Source: JBBQVZ01 sp038211015
GTDB taxonomy: Bacteria > Actinomycetota > UBA4738 > HRBIN12
Assembly (NCBI GenBank): GCA_038211015.1
Contig: JBBQVZ010000179.1
Span: forward strand, 1 to 5,536
Direction of reading: 5' to 3'
Length of the DNA: 5,536 nucleotides
Shown: positions 1 to 5,035 of the stretch, piece by piece
Layout of the letters: the number at the start of each line of letters is the position of its first letter
Numbering within the stretch: position 1 is the stretch's first letter
Program-made: the position numbers and the translations under genes
The notes under the pieces: model-generated
Database searches by the model: none
Told to the model about the DNA's origin: nothing
What the model saw: only the letters and a program-made list of their open reading frames with translations

Positions 1-159
1 CTTTCTCCACTTCCACTCCTCGACCACTTCGGGGTCAGCCTGTTTGATCAGGGCGCGAAGCCTGGAGAGGGTCTTGCCCCGCCAGTCGCCCAGTTCTTTG
101 ATCCTTGCAGCTATCAGCTGAGATGGAGACTCGACCTTCTCCGCGGAGCTCGTCTTCAT
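1..159 (-). CDS. DUF1801 domain protein, N-terminal 53 residues (runs off left edge)
   Basis: The reading frame from the ATG at 159 stays open to base 1 and gives 53 residues. It begins MKTSSAEKVESPSQLIAARI, continues with a KELGDWRGKTL segment, and ends at EEWKWRK. This matches my memory of the DUF1801 (YdhG-like) family, where the conserved 'ADPxVVEEWKW' segment precedes the main fold. Members are small soluble proteins (about 120-150 aa) of unproven biochemical role and often sit beside ArsR and SRPBCC genes, as here. It is the last visible gene of the minus-strand operon, 65 nt after the DUF1059 stop. A GAGGAG sequence lies about 16 nt upstream of the ATG, farther than ideal, but no in-frame start is better placed. 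The C-terminal half lies outside the window. Confidence 0.82.
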   Translation of the reverse strand, partial: MKTSSAEKVESPSQLIAARIKELGDWRGKTLSRLRALIKQADPEVVEEWKWRK

Positions 160-224
160 GTTGTGGACGTGCCGCTCCTCTACGCAAACCACGAAGCCTG
201 GAGATAGCGATCCATACGCTCGGG

Positions 225-461
225 TCAGTCCTCGGGAAGAGCTCCAAAGGCTTTCCTTGTCTTGAGATACCACCCCATTCCTGATATGGGGTTCTTCCAC
301 CTGCCCTGCATGCTCTTCAGGGCGCCTTTGTGCCTTTCATCACCACCTGCGACCATTTCCTTGAGATGGCTATCTTCCGCTTTGATGACCTCATCAGCCT
401 TGTTTCCATGGAATGGGGCATCACAAGGTCCACCCATCTGTCGACATGTCATGGTCTTCAC
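225..461 (-). CDS. Small DUF1059-like protein
   Basis: This is a 78-residue protein starting MKTMTCRQMGGPCDAPFHGN. The N-terminal 'KTMTCRxxGGxCD' pattern with Cys6 and Cys13, then an 'ADEVIKAEDSHLKEM' helix and a 'GDERHKGALKSM' segment, fits DUF1059, a short family of unknown function. The tail (GRWKNPISGMGWYLKTRK) is longer than in the minimal DUF1059 domain. I chose the GTG start at 461 because GGAGG (471-475) is 9 nt upstream; the internal ATG at 453 would be too far away. There is no signal peptide or membrane segment. The two cysteines could bind metal or form a disulfide, but that is inference. It lies between the SRPBCC gene and the DUF1801 gene in the same direction, so co-transcription is likely. 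The GTG overlaps the stop of a possible upstream leader ORF. Confidence 0.8.
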   Translation of the reverse strand: MKTMTCRQMGGPCDAPFHGNKADEVIKAEDSHLKEMVAGGDERHKGALKSMQGRWKNPISGMGWYLKTRKAFGALPED

Positions 462-514
462 CTAAATGACCTCCTTTTTGTGGCGTGTCCAGCACCTGGC
501 AAAGAGTCGCTCAT
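458..514 (-). CDS. Possible 18-residue leader ORF coupled to the DUF1059 gene
   Basis: An ATG at 514 is preceded by AGGAG (520-524) with a 5-nt spacer. It opens an 18-codon frame reading MSDSLPGAGHATKRRSFR. The TGA stop (460-458) overlaps the GTG start of the next gene as GTGA, the same junction type that joins the arsR-like and SRPBCC genes. It also fills most of the otherwise empty 86-nt gap between those genes. This arrangement suggests a translated leader that couples or controls DUF1059 translation. The peptide itself has no recognisable motif, and an ORF this short could arise by chance. Confidence 0.35.
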   Translation of the reverse strand: MSDSLPGAGHATKRRSFR

Positions 515-547
515 GGTGACTCCTGAAGTTGTGAGCTGCGGGGCTGG

Positions 548-1037
548 TCACCCGGCGGTGAGCCGCTTCAGCACCGCGTCCAGGCGGGCCCAACCGCCGA
601 TCGCGCCCTTCTGGGCGCCATAGGCGGCGACGCGGTCCCGCTCCTCCGTCGTGTCGAACCGGGAGGTGATCGCGAGGTGCGTCCCGTCGCCGACCCGGCT
701 GAACTCGATCGTCTGGGTGAAGGGCCTGCCGTATGGCCCCTCCATCCCGAACGTCTGGACGAGGCGGTCGGGCGGGCTGACCTCGAGGAAGTCGCCGCTG
801 ACGGCGCTCTCCTGATCGGTGCCGGGATTTCGAGACGAACCGCCAGCCGCCGCCCGTTCCGAGGTCGAGGCGATCGACCGTCGTCCCCTGGCCCCACCAC
901 TGGGGGATCAGCGCGGGATCGGTATAGGCGGCCCAGACCCGCTCGATCGGATGATCGAAGGTCCGCTCCGCCCGGAACTCGAGATCGCTCGGCTTCGTGA
1001 AGGTGACGGCGTGGGGGCCCTTCTCGTCGACGGTCAC
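548..1037 (-). pseudogene. SRPBCC/AHSA1-like protein, one frameshift
   Basis: Read across one indel, this is a protein of about 162 residues, the usual length for the family. The first part (from 1037) contains FRAERTFDHPIERVWAAYTD and then PQWWGQ, the typical N-terminal strand/helix and WW motif of AHSA1-like START-superfamily proteins. The second part, in another frame, has DFLEVSPPDRLVQTFGMEGP, QTIEFSRVGDGTHL and a C-terminal helix ending LKRLTAG. The break is near 824-831, just after WRFVSK; one base too many (or two too few) shifts the frame. Everything else is well conserved, so this is either a recent mutation or a sequence error. The GTG start has AGGAG about 7 nt upstream and overlaps the regulator's stop as GTGA. 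ArsR/SRPBCC pairs are common, and the protein probably binds a small hydrophobic ligand; the ligand is unknown. Confidence 0.85.
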
Positions 1038-1369
1038 TGCCTGTCTCCTCTTGTACGGTCGAGGAGGTCCCCGAACCGATCCAGCTGCTCGTTCACCATC
1101 TGCCGGTACGTCTCGACCCACATCTGGATGTCGTCGAGCCGCCGTGAGCCGAGATTGCACAGCCGCGTCCGGCCGACCTTGACGGTCGAGACGAGCTGGA
1201 CCTCCTCGAGGACGCGGACGTGCTTCTTCATCCCCGTCAGCGACATGCCGAACGGTTCCGCGAGCTCGCTGATCGACGCGCTTCCATGCCCCAGCCGCTC
1301 GAGCACGACTCGGCGGGTGGGGTCGGCGAGAGCGGCGAACGTCCGATCGACCGGTGCATAGTGAACCAT
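1034..1369 (-). CDS. ArsR-family winged-helix transcriptional regulator
   Basis: This 111-residue protein has the standard ArsR layout. 'FAALADPTRRVVLERL' (10-26) is the first conserved helix, 'ISELAEPFGMSLTGMKKHVR' (33-52) is the helix-turn-helix with its recognition helix, and 'VSTVKVGRTRLCNL' (60-73) is the beta wing. A C-terminal helix (79-104) probably makes the dimer interface. The metal-binding ELCVCD motif of arsenic or cadmium sensors is absent and only one Cys (71) is present, so this is probably not a metal sensor. It resembles the subgroup paired with SRPBCC/AHSA1 genes. Its stop overlaps the SRPBCC start (GTGA). No Shine-Dalgarno precedes the ATG, while a promoter sits immediately upstream, so the mRNA may be leaderless. 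A palindrome across the start codon suggests autorepression. Confidence 0.93.
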   Translation of the reverse strand: MVHYAPVDRTFAALADPTRRVVLERLGHGSASISELAEPFGMSLTGMKKHVRVLEEVQLVSTVKVGRTRLCNLGSRRLDDIQMWVETYRQMVNEQLDRFGDLLDRTRGDRQ

Positions 1370-1377
1370 CTGGTTCA
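1362..1377. promoter_or_regulatory. Palindromic operator over the arsR-like start codon
   Basis: TGAACCATCTGGTTCA is a perfect inverted repeat: two 6-bp arms with a 4-bp spacer. It covers the start codon (1367-1369), the predicted transcription start, and the last base of the -10 box. A dimeric winged-helix repressor bound here would block transcription, so it is the best candidate autoregulatory site. The assignment to this regulator is inferred from position. Confidence 0.6.
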
Positions 1378-1406
1378 GTATTGCGGCACTAGCGGGCCCC
1401 TGTCAA
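1377..1406 (-). promoter_or_regulatory. Sigma70-like promoter of the arsR-SRPBCC operon
   Basis: On the minus strand a consensus -35 box TTGACA (1406-1401) is followed after 18 nt by AATACT (1382-1377), which matches TATAAT at four of six positions. Transcription would start about 7 nt downstream, near 1370, next to the ATG at 1369. With no ribosome-binding site before the ATG, this predicts a leaderless transcript. Confidence 0.65.
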
Positions 1407-1513
1407 CCCCCGGGGTGATTCGAGCGGGATGACTCAGCGCTCGAGCGCGGCCCTCGGATGCGCCGCGCCATCAGATCCGAGCCGCACACGATGGCGCGCC
1501 CGACAGGAGTCAG

Positions 1514-1762
1514 ATGCGCGATTACAACCTAGAACCCGGCGCTGCGTGACTCGCTATCGCGCGAGATCGCCGAACTCAAGCGTCGGACTGTGTTCGGACT
1601 CGTCCTCGAGCGGCACATGCCAGAGAGCACTCCGTTCTCGTAGCCCCGATCAAAGTGGGCACAATCGTCTGGTGGCGCCGCTCGGCGAAGCTCAAGCGCC
1701 TCCGAGTCCGACGGATTGAGAGCGATGAGTTGATCGTCATCAGCGAGGCTGAGGGGCGATAG
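1514..1762 (+). pseudogene. Decayed N-terminus resembling a Type III/Mod-like DNA methyltransferase
   Basis: Three short reading frames join into one plausible N-terminus. An ATG at 1514 (AGGAG 4 nt upstream) gives MRDYNLEPGA and shifts frame near 1535-1542. The next frame gives LRDSLSREIAELKRRTVFG followed by LVLERHMPEST, and stops at 1641. A second shift near 1631 leads to VLVAPIKVGTIVWWRR and RRIESDELIVISEAEG, ending at 1760. The pattern 'EIAxLKxxxxFGLVxExHxPE', then a short beta-rich segment ending in a hydrophobic 'DELIVI', matches my memory of the N-terminus of Mod-like adenine methyltransferases. The catalytic domain (DPPY and FxGxG motifs) is absent, so this cannot be active. The family call rests on memory of one short region. 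Confidence 0.45.
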
Positions 1763-1795
1763 CGACAATCCGGACGACTTTCCTGTCGTGACCGT

Positions 1796-1888
1796 CTACG
1801 CCGGGCGAGCCATGACGGCTTGATTGGCGCCCTTGCCGCCGAAGCCGAGCCGAAGTCGTCGCCCTGGAAGTCTCTCGACGCTCAAATC
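1796..1888 (-). pseudogene. Ribokinase/PfkB-family remnant
   Basis: The minus-strand frame reads DLSVERLPG (from 1888), then FGGKGANQAVMA (1843-1808), and stops at 1796-1798. GGKGANQA is the N-terminal signature of ribokinase-like PfkB sugar kinases, and the preceding 'DLxVxxxxLPG' is the expected segment before it. A few residues between them appear to be missing, and the ATP-binding C-terminal domain is absent. The open frame continues upstream to about 2020 but shows no recognised motif and no convincing start. It meets the plus-strand methyltransferase remnant at its truncated end. Confidence 0.5.
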
Positions 1889-2074
1889 GTCGCGCCCATT
1901 CTCGCTGGTGTCCTCGGCGGCGGCGGAGAGGGCCCGAGCCGCCCTCTCGATCTCAGGCGGGTTGCTGCTGCAAGAGATGAACCTCCCAAGGCAAATGGGA
2001 TTCGGTTGTCGTGGGTTTAAGGTTGGTGGCGCGCGTGTAGGGTCGAGCTTCCGTCTTTGAGCTAGGCGATGGCG
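1889..2074. other. Non-coding or decayed DNA without an identifiable gene
   Basis: Open frames occur on both strands, as expected at this GC content. None has a ribosome-binding site with a convincing start or a motif I recognise. The minus-strand frame containing NPPEIERAARALSAAAEDTS (about 1889-1960) is the upstream extension of the ribokinase-like remnant and may belong to another lost gene. Confidence 0.4.
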
Positions 2075-2119
2075 CCAAAATGAAGCACCCGGCGGACCAC
2101 GTGAAGCCCACCGGGTGCT
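2075..2119 (-). terminator. Rho-independent-like terminator after the GlsB-type gene
   Basis: On the minus strand, 19 nt after the stop at 2138, AGCACCCGG pairs perfectly with CCGGGTGCT. The inner bases TGGGC and GTCCG add five more pairs, two of them G-U. The result is a 14-bp stem (2084-2119) with an 8-nt loop (TTCACGTG). It is followed by TCATTTTGG, a short T-rich tract. It would end the two-gene transcript that starts near 2844. Confidence 0.75.
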
Positions 2120-2137
2120 GACTGGTCGGGTCTTAGG

Positions 2138-2419
2138 TCAGATTGGCCCGCGTCCCGTCCGGCTTCTTCCTCGGATGGCGTTGTAGCCGACGACGGCGAT
2201 GACGGCTCCGATGACCGCAACGACGATCGTCGTCACGTTGATCCCGGTTGTGTAGTCCTTGCCGCCGGTGAGGACACCGGCGAGGAATCCGCCGATCAGC
2301 GCGCCGACGATCCCGAGCACGATGTGTCCGATCACGCCGAGGCTCTCGTCACCCTTGACGAGATAGCCCGCGAGATAACCGGCGATCGCACCGACCACGA
2401 TCCAGGCGATGATGCCCAT
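2138..2419 (-). CDS. GlsB/YeaQ/YmgE-family stress-associated membrane protein
   Basis: This 93-residue hydrophobic protein has three predicted membrane helices at about residues 3-20, 27-51 and 60-79, with many glycines. The pattern IIAWIVVGAIAGYLAGYLV, then GxxGHIVLGIVGALIGGFLAG, then a third helix is the hallmark of the transglycosylase-associated (Transgly_assoc) family. Family members are small inner-membrane proteins induced by stress; their molecular role is not settled. The ATG at 2419 has GGGAG about 9 nt upstream, lying inside the last codons of the preceding gene. Only 5 nt separate the two genes, so translational coupling is likely. The basic C-terminus (RGRSRTGRG) should be cytoplasmic. 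A strong hairpin terminator follows. Confidence 0.93.
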   Translation of the reverse strand: MGIIAWIVVGAIAGYLAGYLVKGDESLGVIGHIVLGIVGALIGGFLAGVLTGGKDYTTGINVTTIVVAVIGAVIAVVGYNAIRGRSRTGRGPI

Positions 2420-2424
2420 GGCTC

Positions 2425-2844
2425 TTAACTCCCGCGCTCGACGGTTCGAGTGGTCGTGGTTTCGGCGTTTTCCTCGGTCTTGTCCCCGGCACCGGCGCCG
2501 GCACCCGCGCCAACCGCTCCGCCAACGACCGCGCCCGGAGGCCCGGCGATGGCTCCGCCGACCAAGGCACCGGCTACGGCGCCACCGCCCGCGCCGATCC
2601 CAGCGCCGGCTTCGTCATTGCCTTCGGTTGCTTCACCGGCGACCGCACCGCCGACAGCACCTACGACACCGCCGACCGCGGCTCCGACTGGTCCTCCGAC
2701 GACCATGCCGACGCCGGCACCCGCGAGGGCTCCGGCCCCGGCGCCGACGGCTTCGGCGCCGCCTTCGTCCTTGGTTTCCTTGGTAACGACCGTCTCGTCG
2801 GTAACGACCGTCTCGTCGGTCCGCGCTTTGTAGCGATCATCCAC
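2425..2844 (-). CDS. Glycine-zipper protein of unknown function
   Basis: From the GTG at 2844 this encodes 139 residues. A charged N-terminus (MDDRYKARTDET...) leads into two long Gly/Ala/Val blocks, about residues 29-70 and 79-120. They are built from GxxxG-like repeats (GAGAGALAGAGVGMVVGG; VGGAIAGPPGAVVGGAVGAG) and joined by an acidic linker EATEGNDE. The tail is Thr/Glu/Arg-rich. Glycine-zipper segments pack tightly in membranes or oligomerise; proteins of this kind are usually envelope or stress proteins. No signal peptide is evident. I chose GTG 2844 because AAGGA lies 8 nt upstream; an in-frame ATG at 2946 would add 34 residues but lacks this support. Residues 10-21 hold a perfect duplication (DETVVT twice). 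Co-transcribed with the GlsB-type gene. Confidence 0.8.
   Translation of the reverse strand: MDDRYKARTDETVVTDETVVTKETKDEGGAEAVGAGAGALAGAGVGMVVGGPVGAAVGGVVGAVGGAVAGEATEGNDEAGAGIGAGGGAVAGALVGGAIAGPPGAVVGGAVGAGAGAGAGDKTEENAETTTTRTVERGS
2782..2817. repeat. Tandem 18-bp duplication inside the glycine-zipper gene
   Basis: Two identical copies of ggtaacgaccgtctcgtc lie back to back (2782-2799 and 2800-2817). The unit length is a multiple of three, so it adds DETVVT in frame to the charged N-terminal tail. Identity at every base suggests a recent slippage event. Confidence 0.95.
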
Positions 2845-2979
2845 GGGGCGATTCCTTTCGGATTCGACGCGACCTACGCCGTTACTGTTGACCGTGATCG
2901 AGTGGGCCTCGCTCCCGGACAGCAGTTGCCCGGTCGGGCATTTCAACGACGTCTCAGAGCGTGTCGACGGGGAACGGCT
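2845..2979. other. Upstream region of the glycine-zipper operon, with a short palindrome
   Basis: No gene is supported here. It should hold the promoter for the minus-strand glycine-zipper operon, but I see no convincing -35/-10 pair. A 14-bp inverted repeat, TGCCCGGTCGGGCA (2927-2940, 6-bp arms, 2-bp spacer), lies 83 bp upstream of the GTG and could be a regulator site. Confidence 0.4.
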
Positions 2980-3153
2980 TCACGGGCGCGTGAGGACGAG
3001 CCGCTTCTTCGCTGCGAGGTGGGGTGCCCAGTCGAGGCGGTCAGCACCCACGAAGCGCAGGTACGCGCGGAGCGCCTCGCGCATTGCATCGACGAACCCG
3101 TCCGCGCCGCGCGGCGCGAAGCCGTCCTCCCAATGTACAAACGCCGTGAGATC
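2980..3153 (-). pseudogene. C-terminal fragment of an unidentified protein (57 residues)
   Basis: An uninterrupted minus-strand frame reads DLTAFVHWEDGFAPRGADGF, then VDAMREALRAYLRFVGADRL and DWAPHLAAKKRLVLTRP, stopping at 2980-2982. It looks like real protein: an amphipathic helix, balanced composition, and a basic C-terminal end. No start codon with a ribosome-binding site precedes it, so the N-terminus seems lost. I do not recognise the family. It lies head-to-head with the LigD remnant that begins at about 3180. Confidence 0.4.
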
Positions 3154-3179
3154 CGAACAGCCGGGCCGTCGTGGCGGCC

Positions 3180-3572
3180 CTCGATCCCGCCGCCAAACGG
3201 CACGCCGTGCAGGTGGGGACCATCCGCTCGGCTACTTCAGGTTCGAGGGCGTGATTCCCATTGGCCAGTACGGTGGAGGGGGATGTGATCGTCTGGGATT
3301 GGGGCCGCTGGACCGGATCCGGATTAGCCCGACGCCCAGGCCGCAATGGCCTCAGGCGAGCCGAAGGTTCGCCTCGACGGCGAGAGGCCTCATTGGGGCT
3401 TCGTGCTCGTCCGAACCGACGGCTGGAAGGCTGACCGCGCCAAGCCCAAGTGGCTCCTCATCCATCTCCGGGACGAGGAGGCGGTTCGTGGATGGGACGC
3501 AATGATCACCTTCACAGGGTGAAGTCAGGTCGGACGAACAAGGACGTCGCGAGCGGGGGCGACGAGGGCTGA
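3180..3572 (+). pseudogene. ligD: LigD-type DNA ligase 3'-phosphoesterase domain, decayed
   Basis: Pieces in successive frames follow the LigD 3'-phosphoesterase domain in order: LDPAAKRHAVQV (from 3180); DHPLGYFRFEGVIPIGQYGG (from 3218); DVIVWDWGRW (about 3282-3312); ASGEPKVRLDGERPHWGFVL and KPKWLLIHLRDEEAVRGWD (about 3330-3505); and a tail SGRTNKDVASGGDEG ending at 3572. In intact proteins this domain trims 3'-phosphate/ribonucleotide ends during bacterial non-homologous end joining. At least four frameshifts and an in-frame TAG (about 3328-3330) break it; one shift is an extra G in a G5 run near 3280. The N-terminal 'HxxxxHxDxRLE' segment with key catalytic residues is missing, although the later DHP histidine remains. 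It cannot be functional. No Ku or ligase domain is visible. Confidence 0.85.
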
Positions 3573-3653
3573 CCCTATCGTTGGCACACCGGTGCAAGGG
3601 AGATCGACCGGCGAAGCGGCAGCTGGTCTGGCAGGCCATGGGAAGCTCCCGGC

Positions 3654-4151
3654 ATGGATCTCAGAACCGACCCTTCCATCGTTCGCGAGCTTGTCGCCGG
3701 CGCCATCGCGGGGACGGTCGCGACCGTCGCCATGAGCACGCTGATGTTGACGGCGCAACGTGCCGGTCTTCTCGGCGAGCAACCGCCGCGGAAATTGTCG
3801 GACGCAGTCCTTGACGCGGTTGCGGACGGCCGGGCAGATGAACGAACTCGACGCATTGGGACGTCAATCGTCCATCTGGGGATCGGCGCGACCGCGGCGG
3901 CAGTTCACCAAGCGGGCCGTCACCTCGCGGGCCGACCCAGGCCGGCGGCCATCTGGGGCGGCGGGTTCGGAGCGGTGTTCTGGGCGCTGAACTACGGCTT
4001 CGTCGCGCCGGCTGTCGGGATCATGCCGCCGCCTGACAGGGACCGGCCGGGGCGAGCCCCTGTGATGCTCGCGGCCAATGTCGTCTGGGGAGCGGTCTCC
4101 GCGGTCGTTGGCGATCGACTCGCTCGAATCCTGGCCCGATCAGGCTCGTGA
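3654..4151 (+). CDS. Four-helix membrane protein of unknown function
   Basis: This intact 165-residue protein has hydrophobic segments at about 13-34 (LVAGAIAGTVATVAMSTLML), 70-86, 98-123 (AIWGGGFGAVFWALNYGFVA) and 135-153. The loop after the first helix contains 'GLLGEQPPRKLSD', and another carries 'IMPPPDRDRPG'. The layout of an 'AGxxAGxxAT' first helix with a PP-rich loop recalls small DUF1440/YagU-like or similar integral membrane families, but I cannot assign one securely. The ATG at 3654 has only a weak GGGAAG about 8 nt upstream. It is the only intact gene between 2845 and 5311, which argues it is under selection. Its stop is 6 nt from the convergent DUF72 remnant. Substrate and role are unknown. 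Confidence 0.72.
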   Translation: MDLRTDPSIVRELVAGAIAGTVATVAMSTLMLTAQRAGLLGEQPPRKLSDAVLDAVADGRADERTRRIGTSIVHLGIGATAAAVHQAGRHLAGRPRPAAIWGGGFGAVFWALNYGFVAPAVGIMPPPDRDRPGRAPVMLAANVVWGAVSAVVGDRLARILARSGS

Positions 4152-4157
4152 CGCCAT

Positions 4158-4485
4158 TCACAGCACATCGGCGTTGATCTTTGGGACGACCCCCGCCTCA
4201 ACTCCATCGCGGACGAGCAAACGGCAAAACGATGCGGCATCCGGATGGGCGCAGCCTTCCTGGTCGTTGTTGAAGTAGACGCACGCGTCCGCTCGTGTGC
4301 CCCAGTCATCACGGACACGCGTCGACTACGTTTCCAGTGCTCGTTCGCCCGTAGCAGGGCCTCGGACTGGCTCGACCGCCGTGGAAGCGCAGGTACGTCC
4401 AGACGGCCGTCCGCCACGTCGGCGTCACCGGCCCGCGCCGATCCGCCAGGCAGAGAGCGGCCCCCCGCGCGGTCAGTATTGCAGC
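4158..4485 (-). pseudogene. DUF72 protein, C-terminal remnant
   Basis: On the minus strand, AALCLADRRGPVTPTWRTAV, then WTYLRFHGGRASPRPCYGR and, after a frameshift near 4340-4347, VRDDWGTRADACVYFNNDQE followed by GCAHPDAASFCRLL reproduce the C-terminal half of DUF72 (YecE-like, TIM-barrel fold) proteins. Marks of the family are 'CLADRxG', 'W.YLRFHGG', 'CYGR' and 'YFNND.EG'. Besides the frameshift there is an in-frame TAG (4328-4326) where Trp is expected. The N-terminal half of a protein of about 240-280 residues is gone; the frame cannot be trusted beyond about 4461. The stop at 4160-4158 is the native-looking end. DUF72 function is not established; iron-sulfur or repair roles have been suggested. 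Confidence 0.8.
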
Positions 4486-4871
4486 GGCGCAGGATTTGCC
4501 GTCTGCACTGGCAGCGATGAAGAGCGGCGCCGCGGCTGCAACGGCAGCACGCCACATCAAAGGTATTCCGATCATTGTGTTTCACGGCGACAAGGACACG
4601 ACCGTTCATCCGCGCAATGGCGAGCAGATCATCGCGCAATCGCTGCCCCCGACCTGCGGCGCAATCCTCGACTGAACAAGGCAACGAACCGAACGGCCGC
4701 ACCTACAAACGCACGATCCATCGCGACGCGAACGGACATCCGGTCGGCGAACATTGGGTGGTTCATGGTGCCGGACATGCCTGGTCAGGTGGCAGCGATC
4801 GCGGCAGCTACACCGATCCGCAAGGGCCGGATGCGAGCCGGGCCATGATGCGATTTTTTCTTGACAGCTAA
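4481..4871 (+). pseudogene. PHB-depolymerase-family esterase, C-terminal remnant
   Basis: The frame from about 4481 reads AAAQDLPSALAAMKSGAA, then IPIIVFHGDKDTTVHPRNGE and QIIAQSLPP, and stops at TGA 4673-4675. A second frame gives GRTYKRTIHRDANGHPVGEH, WVVHGAGHAWSGG and a terminal DPQGPDASRAMMRFFLDS, ending at 4871. These are the C-terminal landmarks of PHB-depolymerase-like alpha/beta hydrolases: the catalytic Asp in 'HGDxDTTVHP' and the catalytic His in 'GAGHAWSGG'. The nucleophilic serine (GxSAGG) and the N-terminal half are missing, and at least one stop and one frameshift (near 4698) are present, so the enzyme is dead. Intact members hydrolyse polyhydroxybutyrate or other esters, often after secretion. 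Confidence 0.85.
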
Positions 4872-5035
4872 GTTCGCGTCCCCGCTCATTCCAACAAGCT
4901 GCGCGCTCCGTCGATACGCGTGCAAAGTGACCCGCTTTGCTGCTTTCCACACGTACACGACCACGGCTGTTCGGCGCGGGCGGTGAGCCCCCCGGCGGAT
5001 CGACCACCGGCATGAATGCCATCTACGACTCGGCA
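4872..5035. other. Gap between esterase and LysR-like remnants
   Basis: I see no gene, RNA or clear regulatory element here. Reading frames exist on both strands but have no recognisable motif or supported start. Confidence 0.4.

Noticed and set aside
826..832. Programmed +1 frameshift in the SRPBCC gene
   Set aside because: No recognised slippery site, stop-codon pause or stimulatory structure is evident; mutation or sequencing error is simpler.
462..1160. A 232-codon minus-strand frame
   Set aside because: Only its middle part is the SRPBCC N-terminus; before 1037 it overlaps the regulator out of frame and after about 830 it is the wrong frame with Arg/Pro-rich noise.
677..1361. Plus-strand frames opposite the SRPBCC and regulator genes
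   Set aside because: Composition is Arg/Ser/Pro-rich with no motif, and they lie antisense to well-supported genes.
2409..2833. Long plus-strand Pro/Ala-rich and Arg-rich open frames
   Set aside because: They are the antisense image of the Gly/Ala-rich glycine-zipper gene; low-complexity GC-rich coding DNA leaves all frames open.
2888..2946. An upstream ATG start for the glycine-zipper protein
   Set aside because: The extension has no good ribosome-binding site, while GTG 2844 has AAGGA at proper spacing and begins the plausible charged N-terminus.
3103..3118. Perfect 16-bp GC-only palindrome
   Set aside because: It lies within coding-like remnant DNA (APRGAD) and such CG-rich palindromes are expected by chance in this composition.
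3992..4702. A 236-codon minus-strand frame
   Set aside because: It crosses the membrane protein gene and two remnants in the wrong frame and shows no family motif; the DUF72 remnant uses other frames.
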